From Rippkaea orientalis PCC 8801 (GTDB lineage Bacteria; Cyanobacteriota; Cyanobacteriia; Cyanobacteriales; Microcystaceae), in the NCBI RefSeq assembly GCF_000021805.1, contig NC_011726.1:4310097-4374096 (forward strand): a stretch of 64,000 nucleotides of DNA, read 5' to 3'. Positions 18,425-27,611 of the stretch are shown one piece after another (position 1 is the first letter of the stretch; every line of letters starts with the position of its first letter). A program made the position numbers and the translations under genes. Under the pieces are notes generated by a model. The model made no database searches, had not been told where the DNA came from, and saw only the letters and a list, made by a program, of their open reading frames with translations.

Positions 18425-21232
18425 GTTTCAATCCCATTGCTAGGATTCATTAATAAGAAACATTAGGCGAGTTTTTTGACTTCTTGATGATAGCACGGGT
18501 TTCAATCCCATTGCTAGGATTCATTAATAAGAAACGTTTGAGATTCTAGGATTGGGGGGAAATTGTCTTGGTTTCAATCCCATTGCTAGGATTCATTAAT
18601 AAGAAACTACACATAATACTTTTTATGCTTCACAAATTATCAACGTTTCAATCCCATTGCTAGGATTCATTAATAAGAAACTCAGCTCTTTGTCTGATTT
18701 CTTGTCTTTTCCTGTTGTTTCAATCCCATTGCTAGGATTCATTAATAAGAAACTCCATATTATTTGAAAAATCGATAAACAATCGCAATGTTTCAATCCC
18801 ATTGCTAGGATTCATTAATAAGAAACAAATCGTTATTGTTATGCAAAATTTCTTTGCCCTGTTTCAATCCCATTGCTAGGATTCATTAATAAGAAACTGT
18901 TTTGACAATAACTGTATTGAAACCATTAGTTATCGTTTCAATCCCATTGCTAGGATTCATTAATAAGAAACTTTTTCAGCCAATTTTTGACTCTTGAAGT
19001 CCGGTTTCAATCCCATTGCTAGGATTCATTAATAAGAAACTCAAAGGTTGTGACTTTTACCGTAGGAGAAGTCTTGTTTCAATCCCATTGCTAGGATTCA
19101 TTAATAAGAAACAACGCAAACAAAACCGGGGACACGATCGAATGCCGAGTTTCAATCCCATTGCTAGGATTCATTAATAAGAAACTGGCTTAATGTAGTA
19201 TGTTGTGGCCACGACACAGCTTCGTTTCAATCCCATTGCTAGGATTCATTAATAAGAAACTATGGCATCAAGTTCATTGAGACTGAAGAAAGCTAGTTTC
19301 AATCCCATTGCTAGGATTCATTAATAAGAAACCCATCAATAAAAGGCTTAAGTTTTCCTGCCAAGCCGTTTCAATCCCATTGCTAGGATTCATTAATAAG
19401 AAACGCAACAATTTCAGAACGTCCTAGAGATTGGAGTGTGTTTCAATCCCATTGCTAGGATTCATTAATAAGAAACACATCTGCTATTGATCAATGGAGT
19501 GTTAACTGGATTTGTTTCAATCCCATTGCTAGGATTCATTAATAAGAAACTGCGATCGCATAACAACAAAGGAAAAATTATGATTATGTGTTAACTGGAT
19601 TTGTTTCAATCCCATTGCTAGGATTCATTAATAAGAAACGAAAAAAACAACCACAGGAAAGATTTATATCAATCCGTTTCAATCCCATTGCTAGGATTCA
19701 TTAATAAGAAACGCAACCGTTACCAACGGGAAAGAATATTGGTATGTTTCAATCCCATTGCTAGGATTCATTAATAAGAAACCATTTGTTTTGTCAAAGA
19801 ACTTCAAAATGGACAAGCTGTTTCAATCCCATTGCTAGGATTCATTAATAAGAAACAAAGCCGAAGATGCCCAAGATTTTGTCGATAAACGTTTCAATCC
19901 CATTGCTAGGATTCATTAATAAGAAACTTTTGATCGCGTACGAATCAAGGATATTATGGGCGTTTCAATCCCATTGCTAGGATTCATTAATAAGAAACAC
20001 AAAACACAGGTGGGGGTGCAGGAAGCACAACAGAGTTTCAATCCCATTGCTAGGATTCATTAATAAGAAACTGTGACGCAATCATTCAGAAAATCAAATC
20101 TATAGAGGTTTCAATCCCATTGCTAGGATTCATTAATAAGAAACAATACCTTAAATAATCCTTTGATTGATCCATCTAGTCGTTTCAATCCCATTGCTAG
20201 GATTCATTAATAAGAAACTAAAGAGAATAAGGACGATCCATCCAATCGGCTAAATGTTTCAATCCCATTGCTAGGATTCATTAATAAGAAACTTTTATGG
20301 CAACGGCTTTATCTTTTAAGGATAAAGTTTCAATCCCATTGCTAGGATTCATTAATAAGAAACAGTAACGGTGGTTTTGCCGTCTTCATCGGTAACAGTG
20401 TTTCAATCCCATTGCTAGGATTCATTAATAAGAAACCTAGACGTTACAGCGACATTCAACGAGCAGGGGAAGTTTCAATCCCATTGCTAGGATTCATTAA
20501 TAAGAAACACCAATCCCCTCCCCAAGATATAGCAAAAATGGATCGTTTCAATCCCATTGCTAGGATTCATTAATAAGAAACTTATTGTCTACCGTTACCT
20601 ATGGAGATTGAGCTTATGTTTCAATCCCATTGCTAGGATTCATTAATAAGAAACGTAACGCTCCCCCAATTAATCCAGCCCCAACTGTAATGTTTCAATC
20701 CCATTGCTAGGATTCATTAATAAGAAACCTTTAGCTGTTTTTGCAGGTCGTTTAACCGCTTTTGTTTCAATCCCATTGCTAGGATTCATTAATAAGAAAC
20801 AAAGCCAGCCCAGTCTATCGAAGCTTAATCATTGTTTCAATCCCATTGCTAGGATTCATTAATAAGAAACCTGTTGACGACGACCAACGCCGTCCAAATT
20901 GTGTTTCAATCCCATTGCTAGGATTCATTAATAAGAAACTAAAAATGATCTGTTGTTTCCCGTCCGGTCCACGAGTTTCAATCCCATTGCTAGGATTCAT
21001 TAATAAGAAACAAACGCAATTTTAAGCCCTTGGGGACTATTGTCTAGTTTCAATCCCATTGCTAGGATTCATTAATAAGAAACACTCAAGCCATTAGACC
21101 TGTGGGAATAATTGGGCAAAGTTTCAATCCCATTGCTAGGATTCATTAATAAGAAACGGCGAAAATGAAGACGACGACGATGTGGTGACGGAAATGTTTC
21201 AATCCCATTGCTAGGATTCATTAATAAGAAAC
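18425..21232 (-). CRISPR. CRISPR array, 39 identical 37-bp repeats and 38 spacers
   Basis: On the + strand each repeat begins GTTTCAATCCCATTGC and ends CATTAATAAGAAAC; I counted 39 copies, starting at 18425, 18499, 18571 and so on to 21196, with no base change seen in any copy, including both ends. Spacers are 32-38 bases except spacer 16 (19551-19602, 52 bases). Read on the minus strand the repeat ends GGGATTGAAAC, the usual 3' handle of cyanobacterial repeats, so transcription is probably right to left, with the leader at 21233 and beyond. The ends GTTTC/GAAAC are mutually complementary, so this orientation is inferred rather than certain. No cas1/cas2 lies nearby; the only neighbour is the TnpB-like gene at 21674. 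Confidence 0.98.
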
Positions 21233-21377
21233 TGCGATCGCGCCAAGCCCATCCCCATAAGGATTGTGAGGTTAAATCTGACGGGACTCAAAAAAATGAG
21301 TGATTGGGGACATCAATGTTAGTAATAACCCAGAGGTGAAACAGCTACAACTCTTTAATTATCAAGGTTCTGGCGAT

Positions 21378-21420
21378 CTGACGGGAGGCCAGGGATTTTG
21401 ACCCCGCTTCGAGCCGTCAG
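21378..21420. repeat. Inverted repeat between array and structured RNA
   Basis: CTGACGG (21378-21384) is the exact reverse complement of CCGTCAG (21414-21420), with a 29-base GC-rich loop. A further AATCTGACGGGA occurs near 21275. It lies at the array-proximal end of the putative tracr-like RNA and could be its 3' hairpin or part of the array leader. Confidence 0.55.
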
Positions 21421-21423
21421 TTT

Positions 21424-21457
21424 TAGTTAAGTTCTAGCGATAGTTAAGTCCTAGCGA
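21424..21457. repeat. Tandem 17-bp repeat with partial complementarity to the CRISPR repeat
   Basis: TAGTTAAGTTCTAGCGA (21424-21440) is followed without a gap by TAGTTAAGTCCTAGCGA (21441-21457), one mismatch apart. On the minus strand each unit reads TCGCTAG(G/A)ACTTAACTA. The core GCTAGGA is exactly complementary to TCCTAGC of the minus-strand (putative crRNA) repeat, with further matches and wobble pairs on both sides, so these are candidate anti-repeats. Confidence 0.7.
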
Positions 21458-21625
21458 AGATCCCCTAAAAAGGAGGGATTAGCCTGTAATCTCAGGCTGT
21501 GCCTTGCGGCTTCTTGCTGACAGCACACTATGGCACTCAAAGGCAAGCTTTTCCGGTCTTTCACCGACGTTCCCCCTTGAAACTTGGGTACGGTGGCTCT
21601 CGCCAAAATTAGGGGATCTATTTTT
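21424..21625 (-). ncRNA. Putative structured RNA (tracr-like or omega-like) of the TnpB/CRISPR locus
   Basis: A perfect 11-bp inverted repeat, AGATCCCCTAA (21458-21468) with TTAGGGGATCT (21609-21619), closes a domain of about 160 bases that contains further stems: AGCCTG/CAGGCT (21481-21498) and CACCG/CGGTG (21562-21595), plus a GC-rich middle. No reading frame fits. It lies directly downstream of the TnpB-like gene on the same strand, the position of TnpB-guide (omega) RNAs and of tracrRNAs in type V-K loci. The tandem candidate anti-repeat follows its 3' side on the minus strand. Boundaries, strand and function are inferred from structure and position only. Confidence 0.6.
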
Positions 21626-21673
21626 ATTCAGTTTTCAAGGTTCAAAATCTCTTGATTTAATAATAGCAAAAAT

Positions 21674-23158
21674 CTAAGATTTGTCAAGCCCAAAAGCAGT
21701 CTGTTCGATATTAATTGCCGCGTTTAAATCGGCGGGCATTTCTAACCCACATTTTAAGCAATGAAATGAAGCTTGAGTTAGGCGATTTTCGCTATCTGTA
21801 TGCCCACAGCGTGAGCATTTTTGGCTGGTGTAATTGGCTCTTACCCTCTCAATATGCCTATTCTCATAGGAATTAGCCTTAGATTCCAAAAATGCTCTAA
21901 GTTGTCCAAGTCCTGCATCGTGGAAGGATTGATTGAGTCCTGCTTTAGCTTTTGCCCCATTATGTTCATAGCCTTTGCCGTCTTCTCTCTTTTCGGCTTT
22001 TGGTCTTTTATTCATATTGGTTAGTTTAGTATCCTCGATAGCGATCGCACCGTATTTATTAACTAAATGAGTTGACACTTTATGGTTATAGTATTTACGG
22101 TGATCAGCAGTTTGTTTATGGATTTTAGCTAAAGCTTTTTTAGTTTTTTCCCAGTTTTTGCTCCCAGGGGTTTGTCTTGATAATTTTTTTTGTAATACAG
22201 TCAAGTGTCGTTCATTTTCTTTTAAAAACCGTTGATTAGAGATACATTTACCATCACTTAAGGTTAACAAAGTGACTAACCCTGGATCAATTCCCACTTG
22301 TAAATCACTATCAGGAATAGGCTTATGTTCTACTTGAAAGACTAGGTTAAGATAGTAGCCATCAGCTTTTTTTGTTAAACTTCCATTACGCGGTTGAATT
22401 TGTCCCTGATGACGATTATGAAGACCTCTAAATTCAATCAATCCAAATTCTTTACCCAATAACTGACAGTTATTGGCTTCTGGATCAAACTTAATCCTAT
22501 TTGTCTGTTTGTTGCATAAAGAGATAACAGGATTGCGTTTTGATTTAAACTTTAACTTTCTAAAGTCTCCTTTTTGATAGCGTTTCCAAGCTTCCATTAA
22601 GTTCATTGAAATGAAAGATTGCCTAACTTTCATGTTAACATTTAACAGTTTTTGAAGATGATAATTAGTCAAAAGATTACAGCTTATTAACCATTGATTA
22701 GTAAAGCATTTAAACTTAGCAAGTTTTTGGGGTTCTTCAAGATGCCAATAGGGTCTAATGGGAGTAAAAAAATTACCATCTCGATTAATCGTTCGACAAG
22801 CTAAACTTTTAGTATTGTCTTTTTTACGGACTTCATTTTCTTCTTTTGTTAACCAATCACATTCGGGTAAAGCTTTGGTAATATGCCATTCAACGGGGTA
22901 AATATCAGGTTTATTTTCTATCTCATTAAGATAAGTTTGTAAAGATGATTTATCAAGATAATTTTTAAGAAATTTCTGATTAGTACGCCATCTTCGTTGT
23001 TGTTCTTCATAGAGCAACCCTAAAGCTAAATTATACAGAGGTCTCAAAGAATCAGTCCAGTTTTCAAATAAAGCAGTTTGAGTTGTTGATAAATACGCTT
23101 TAAGTTGAATAGTAATATGGTGTTGAACAAGCTCTGACATAGATTTTATGGCAAACAT
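21674..23158 (-). CDS. TnpB/Cas12-like RuvC nuclease beside the CRISPR array (type V-U-like effector)
   Basis: The open frame runs from a TTG at 23191 (505 residues); the first ATG codons are at 23158 (494 residues, used here) and 23140 (488 residues, MSELVQHH); no strong ribosome-binding site decides. Counting from the TTG, RuvC residues D302 (VGIDPG), E386 (IAIEDTKL) and D488 (PADLNAA) are all present, and four Cys (459, 462, 478, 481) form the CxxC...CxxC zinc finger, so the nuclease looks competent. It is about 100 residues longer than ordinary TnpB, such as the 383-residue one at 43402. No tnpA, cas1, cas2 or Tn7 gene is nearby. Type V-U effectors are defined as TnpB-like proteins fixed beside arrays; from memory the cyanobacterial V-U2 (c2c8) group fits best, but an IS200/605 passenger TnpB is the alternative. 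Confidence 0.8.
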   Translation of the reverse strand: MFAIKSMSELVQHHITIQLKAYLSTTQTALFENWTDSLRPLYNLALGLLYEEQQRRWRTNQKFLKNYLDKSSLQTYLNEIENKPDIYPVEWHITKALPECDWLTKEENEVRKKDNTKSLACRTINRDGNFFTPIRPYWHLEEPQKLAKFKCFTNQWLISCNLLTNYHLQKLLNVNMKVRQSFISMNLMEAWKRYQKGDFRKLKFKSKRNPVISLCNKQTNRIKFDPEANNCQLLGKEFGLIEFRGLHNRHQGQIQPRNGSLTKKADGYYLNLVFQVEHKPIPDSDLQVGIDPGLVTLLTLSDGKCISNQRFLKENERHLTVLQKKLSRQTPGSKNWEKTKKALAKIHKQTADHRKYYNHKVSTHLVNKYGAIAIEDTKLTNMNKRPKAEKREDGKGYEHNGAKAKAGLNQSFHDAGLGQLRAFLESKANSYENRHIERVRANYTSQKCSRCGHTDSENRLTQASFHCLKCGLEMPADLNAAINIEQTAFGLDKS

Positions 23159-23343
23159 AGCTTGATCTACTAAACCATGTTTTTCCTTCAAAAGCAGTGA
23201 TCTTAATCACATGAACGTCTTATTTTTTTAGCAGTTAATAATCATTTTCTTTTAGCGTTTTGATAGCTCGTGAGCTATACCTTATACCCAATCCTGTTTA
23301 GATAAACTGATTTACATTCTATCGGTTCCCTGTTTCCTCTTAT

Positions 23344-23889
23344 CTATCTTTTTTTCACTTTATAGGGACTGGTAACAGGAGCTTTTTGCCACCAAGAATT
23401 GAGGGGATAATATAGGACTGGAGCCCACAAACTGCTGAGAATAGCCGAAGATAAAACAAAGCGTTGATAGTCAAGCCAAATTTCTTCTAAAGGACGAATG
23501 TTGGCTAAAATATACTGTCCGGCCGTAATGCTTTCAGCAACAATCACCATAGCAAAGGTAATCAAGGCAACGGAGATAAAATCCTCTTGAATATACCGTT
23601 GTTTTTGTAACTTCGCCGTCAGAAATCCTACCACAACTAAACTAAAAACATGGGAAGGATAAGCACCTGTGAGTCCATCTTGAATTAGTCCTAAGACTAA
23701 CCCGGCCGTAATCCCTTGAAACACCGATCGCTTTAAACTCCAAACTACAACCCAAATTAACACCCAATTAGTGCCCACCCCTAATAATTCCATCCCCGGT
23801 AAACGAGTGGGAGAAAGCAATAAACACAAAATAACAGAGCCAGCAATAACTAGCCTGTTAACCACTGAATAATGGAACCAAACCTTCAT
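23344..23889 (-). CDS. mreD: Rod shape-determining protein MreD
   Basis: 181 residues with five to six membrane segments; MreD-like motif GLVLGLIQDGLTGAYPSHVFSLVVVGFL. It is part of the elongasome that links MreB filaments to peptidoglycan synthesis. Its start overlaps the mreC stop by four bases (23886-23889). Last gene of mreB-mreC-mreD. Confidence 0.88.
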   Translation of the reverse strand: MKVWFHYSVVNRLVIAGSVILCLLLSPTRLPGMELLGVGTNWVLIWVVVWSLKRSVFQGITAGLVLGLIQDGLTGAYPSHVFSLVVVGFLTAKLQKQRYIQEDFISVALITFAMVIVAESITAGQYILANIRPLEEIWLDYQRFVLSSAILSSLWAPVLYYPLNSWWQKAPVTSPYKVKKR

Positions 23890-24635
23890 TGACTTTCAAA
23901 GGGATGGACGATCGCCCACTCTAAATCATTAATCGGAGCCGTTAGTCGAATCTTCGCTTCTGGAGCTGGACTCTTTTCGAGATTGACTGATTCTACCTGA
24001 CCGATGGGCAGTCCCCCAGGAAACAGACGACTCACCGGAGACGTGGTAATCGTATCCCCTGGACGCACTTGGGGGACTTTTTCAAAAAAGCGCATCACGG
24101 CTATCTGCGCACTTTCCCCCTCAACGACCCCCATAGTTCGACTACGGCTCACCGTTGCCCCAACGCGACTGGTGGGATCACTAACCAATAAAACTCGGCT
24201 CGTATTCGGGGTAACATCGATGACTCGACCAATTAAACCCCCAATCCCCGTCACCACATAACCTACTTTAATACCATCTTGACTGCCTCGCCCGATAATC
24301 ACTTGTTTCCACCAATCATCGGTACTTCGTCCAATAATCGGAGCCGTAATCACCCCTGCTTGCTGTTGTTGATAATATCCCAGAAGTCTCTGTAACTGCT
24401 GATTTTGCCGTTCTAATTCAGCTAAACGCTGCTCTAGTTCAACAATTCGGGCGTTAGTCAATCGCTCTTCCAAAAGACTCGGTGGAGCCGAATGGAACGG
24501 ACGACTGACCCAATAATATAATTCGAGCAGGGGGGCTCCTTGGGTTTGGCGCAAAAACCAACCAATGGCTAAAGCCACCACTGCCCAAACCAATTTTGAG
24601 CCATAGTTAACATACCAACGCCTGATAATTAGCAT
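23886..24635 (-). CDS. mreC: Rod shape-determining protein MreC
   Basis: 249 residues: one N-terminal membrane helix (about 12-28), a coiled coil (residues 56-92, RLTNARIVELEQRLAELERQ) and a periplasmic double beta-barrel (PIIGRSTDDWWKQVIIGRGSQDGIKVGYVV, then VLLVSDPTSRVGATVSRSRTMGVVEG). This is the classic MreC layout, organising cell-wall elongation enzymes. It is 26 bases downstream of mreB and overlaps mreD. Confidence 0.93.
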   Translation of the reverse strand: MLIIRRWYVNYGSKLVWAVVALAIGWFLRQTQGAPLLELYYWVSRPFHSAPPSLLEERLTNARIVELEQRLAELERQNQQLQRLLGYYQQQQAGVITAPIIGRSTDDWWKQVIIGRGSQDGIKVGYVVTGIGGLIGRVIDVTPNTSRVLLVSDPTSRVGATVSRSRTMGVVEGESAQIAVMRFFEKVPQVRPGDTITTSPVSRLFPGGLPIGQVESVNLEKSPAPEAKIRLTAPINDLEWAIVHPFESQ

Positions 24636-24661
24636 TTTTTCGTTGATGGTAACACTTTGGA

Positions 24662-25711
24662 TTAGACAAGACGGGAACTTTCGCTCAACACCCGATCTAA
24701 GATCTTGGGATTTTTCAGGACTTCTCCGGTTCCTTTAACCACACAACGCAGGGGATCTTCCGCGATGTGGGTGACAATTCCTGTTTCATGGCTGAGTAGG
24801 GTATCGAGTCCTCGTAACAAGGCTCCACCACCAGCCAACATAATGCCGCGATCGATAATATCGGCCGCTAATTCGGGGGGAGTCCTTTCTAACGTCCGTT
24901 TAACAGCATCGACAATCACGGCTAAGGGCTCGGCCATGCTTTCTCGAACTTCTTCCCCTTTGACTGTCACCGTTCGGGGTAAACCAGACATTAAGTGTAA
25001 GCCCCTTACGTCCATAATCGGTTCTTCTTCGTGCCGCAAAGGATAGGCTGAAGCCAGACGAATTTTGATTTCTTCAGCAGTCCTTTCCCCAATGACTAGG
25101 TTATGAACTTTTTTCATATAGCCAATGATGGACTCGGTAAGTTCATCGCCAGCGACGCGAACGGATTCACTGAGGACTCGTCCCTGTAAACTCAAAACCG
25201 CGACTTCGGTGGTTCCTCCCCCAATATCAACGATCATGTTTCCTGTGGCTTCTGTGACCGGTAAACCAGCTCCTAAAGCAGCAGCGATGGGTTCTTCAAT
25301 CAGCCCCACATCCCTAGCTCCGGCTTCTCTGGCTGCGTCAATAACGGCCCGACGTTCCACTTCGGTGATCCCGCTAGGAATCCCGATAACCATGCGAGGA
25401 TTGCCCAAGGGACTGCCTTCGTGAGCCCGTTGGATAAATTCTTTGAGCATAATCATCGCACTGAGGAAGTCCGCGATTACGCCATCGCGTAGAGGACGTA
25501 ACGCAATGACATTTCCGGGAGTCCGACCGAGCATTTTTTTGGCTTCTTCCCCTACGGCTAGGGGAATTTTGCGATCTTGGTCGATAGCGACCACTGAGGG
25601 TTCTTCGAGAACTATCCCTTTCCCTGAAACATAGACAAGGGTATTGGCAGTACCTAAGTCAATGCCCATATCCCGCGATAGTGAAAACCGATTCCAAAAA
25701 TTCCGTGGCAT
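24662..25711 (-). CDS. mreB: Rod shape-determining actin homologue MreB
   Basis: 349 residues. Actin-fold nucleotide motifs: phosphate 1 MGIDLGTANTLVYV, phosphate 2 NMIVDIGGGTTEVAVLS, and adenosine motif IMLAGGGALLRGLD. It forms membrane-bound filaments guiding lateral wall synthesis. First gene of mreBCD. It diverges from ssb across about 270 bases with no other gene. Confidence 0.97.
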   Translation of the reverse strand: MPRNFWNRFSLSRDMGIDLGTANTLVYVSGKGIVLEEPSVVAIDQDRKIPLAVGEEAKKMLGRTPGNVIALRPLRDGVIADFLSAMIMLKEFIQRAHEGSPLGNPRMVIGIPSGITEVERRAVIDAAREAGARDVGLIEEPIAAALGAGLPVTEATGNMIVDIGGGTTEVAVLSLQGRVLSESVRVAGDELTESIIGYMKKVHNLVIGERTAEEIKIRLASAYPLRHEEEPIMDVRGLHLMSGLPRTVTVKGEEVRESMAEPLAVIVDAVKRTLERTPPELAADIIDRGIMLAGGGALLRGLDTLLSHETGIVTHIAEDPLRCVVKGTGEVLKNPKILDRVLSESSRLV

Positions 25712-25984
25712 ACTCCCCCTATAATCAATGACTAAAAGACCTGAATAACCCCAAGGGATGTCGATGGGATCTTATTACGTTTGTTATCGATAAGTCTAGC
25801 TGAGTTAATCAATTTATAGTTAACAATACTTAATGTCTAAGTAGAAGTTATCAATGCTGCGATCGCTGACTCGTTTCATTTGCGGTTTGTTCCCCGTTTT
25901 CCTAGATTCCATGGCCAATCTATAAAATACAAGGAAATTGAGATTTATAATAAATCCAGAGCATTGACTAAGGTTAAAGAATCT

Positions 25985-26353
25985 ATGAGTTTAAATGTTG
26001 TTCATTTGGTCGGTCGTGCGGGTAGAGATCCTGAAGTCAAGTATTTTGAATCAGGAAAAGTGCTTTGTGAACTGACTTTAGCGGTTAATCGTCGGACGAG
26101 CAAAAGCGATGAACCTGACTGGTTTAATTTAAAAATTTGGGGTAAAACTGCGGAAATTGCCGCTAATTATGTGCGAAAAGGCGGGTTAATCGGGATTCAA
26201 GGGTCTTTAACCATTGAAACCTGGACTGATCGCAATACAGGAGCAAATCGCTCTAAACCCGTCATTCTTGTCGATCGCTTAGATTTGCTAGGCTCTAAAC
26301 GAGATGAAGAGGGGGGATTAGGAAGCAATTACCCGATGACTGATGAATTTTAA
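25985..26353 (+). CDS. ssb: Single-stranded DNA-binding protein
   Basis: OB-fold protein of 122 residues starting MSLNVVHLVGRAGRDPEV; the frame is open further upstream to a TTG at 25880, but the translated extension does not look like SSB and the ATG at 25985 fits the family start. Core motifs ELTLAVNR, DWFNLKIWGKTAEIAANYVRKGGLIGIQGSL and the acidic C-terminal tip (YPMTDEF) that recruits partner proteins. Convergent with the sigma factor, five bases apart. Confidence 0.92.
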   Translation: MSLNVVHLVGRAGRDPEVKYFESGKVLCELTLAVNRRTSKSDEPDWFNLKIWGKTAEIAANYVRKGGLIGIQGSLTIETWTDRNTGANRSKPVILVDRLDLLGSKRDEEGGLGSNYPMTDEF

Positions 26354-26357
26354 GCCA

Positions 26358-27611
26358 TTAGGTTAGGGATTCAAAATAATCCCGAATTTGATTGCGTCGT
26401 CGCGGTTGGCGTAACTTTTGTAGTGCCTTAGCTTCAATTTGACGCACGCGCTCACGGGACAATTCTAGGACACGCCCAATATCGGCTAAGGAGTAACAAG
26501 TTCCATCCTCGAACCCGTAGCGCAGCTTAATTACGTCCTGTTCTCGTTCCGTGAGATCTTCAAGAAGGACTTGCAAATCTTTCCGTAGGGATTCACTGAT
26601 TAAACTTTCTTCAGGGGATTGACATTCGGTTTCTAATAGGTCTACTAATTCCGTATCTTTTTCTTTACCGACTTTCACCTCTAAGGAGACTGAGCGAGGA
26701 ATGCGCAGCAACACTTCCCTAATTTGCTCGGCACTCATATCCAATTCCTTGGACATTTCTTCGATAGTCGCTTTGCGCCCTTTTTCTTGGGAAAGCTTTC
26801 TCTGGGCTCGTTTAATTTTATTGAGTTTTTCGGTGATGTGCACCGGAAGTCGAATAATACGGCTTTGGGTGGAGATTGCTCTAGTAATGCCCTGCCGAAT
26901 CCACCAATAAGCGTAGGTAGAAAAGCGATATCCTTTAGTGGGATCAAACTTTTCGACTGCTCGTTCTAACCCTAGGGTTCCTTCTTGAATCAAGTCGAGG
27001 AGTTCTAACCCACGATGTTGATATTTTTTGGCCACAGACACCACTAGACGCAAATTGGCTTTGATCATCTGTTCTTTCGCGCGAATCCCGACTTTTTCAA
27101 TCGTTTCGAGTTGATCTAGCTCAATGTCGGCCAGTTGAGCCCAGCGTTCTTTTCCTTGTCCTAGAATCGTTTTCAATTCCCCAACGGAGATTTGTGCAGC
27201 CTTTGCCCACCGGTCCCAAGATGGACGATAGCCGAGACTAATGAACAAGCGATCGTGAATTTCTGCCATTTCAATCAATTGTTGAATGGCTCTATCCCCT
27301 GCTTGAGCCGCCTTTTGACGCAAATCTAATAACTCGACGTAGCTTTGGACTTGTTGCGCTTTGATCACTTCTTCTTCTTGGTTGAGTAGAGGAACTCGAC
27401 CAATATCTTGAAGGTATAATCTCACTAAATCTGTACTACCTTGGTGGTGATTTTTTTCGGCTTCTGTAAAGTCTATTCCATGTAGTTCCAGTTCTAAGGA
27501 ACCCTCCCGTAATTCATAAGCCTTCTCAGAAAACCCGACGGAAGAAGCATTTCCGTCAGATGCCAAGGGAGAATAATAATCGGTGTCAGAATAAAATGGT
27601 GTGGCTGGCAT
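26358..27611 (-). CDS. sigC: Group 2 sigma-70 factor, SigC-like
   Basis: 417 residues. Region 1.2 STDLVRLYLQDIGRVPLLNQEEEV, region 2 DLIQEGTLGLERAVEKFDPTKGYRFSTYAYWWIRQGITRAI, region 3 IRLPVHITEKLNKIKRAQRKL, and region 4 with the helix-turn-helix SLADIGRVLELSRERVRQIEAKALQKLR. The short N-terminus without region 1.1, and the unusual inserted segment between 1.2 and 2 (EMAEIHDRLFISLGYRPSWDRWAK), point to SigC rather than the main SigA. SigC in cyanobacteria acts in stationary phase and under heat. Group assignment firm, SigC orthology likely. Confidence 0.82.
   Translation of the reverse strand: MPATPFYSDTDYYSPLASDGNASSVGFSEKAYELREGSLELELHGIDFTEAEKNHHQGSTDLVRLYLQDIGRVPLLNQEEEVIKAQQVQSYVELLDLRQKAAQAGDRAIQQLIEMAEIHDRLFISLGYRPSWDRWAKAAQISVGELKTILGQGKERWAQLADIELDQLETIEKVGIRAKEQMIKANLRLVVSVAKKYQHRGLELLDLIQEGTLGLERAVEKFDPTKGYRFSTYAYWWIRQGITRAISTQSRIIRLPVHITEKLNKIKRAQRKLSQEKGRKATIEEMSKELDMSAEQIREVLLRIPRSVSLEVKVGKEKDTELVDLLETECQSPEESLISESLRKDLQVLLEDLTEREQDVIKLRYGFEDGTCYSLADIGRVLELSRERVRQIEAKALQKLRQPRRRNQIRDYFESLT

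Noticed and set aside
20815-21000. A 61-codon minus-strand frame with repeated MNPSNGIET
   Set aside because: It is made of CRISPR repeats and spacers read in one frame; not a gene.
21233-23340. Ordinary IS200/IS605 insertion around the TnpB-like gene near the array
   Set aside because: No tnpA and no clear pair of subterminal end hairpins like those at 43242-44600; the hairpin ATAGCTC/GAGCTAT near 23263 lies between this gene and mreD and has no partner. Not fully excluded, so kept as the alternative in the feature entry.
24004-25634. Several + strand frames of 60-110 codons opposite mreC and mreB
   Set aside because: Shadows of strongly conserved genes; no ribosome-binding sites or recognisable domains.
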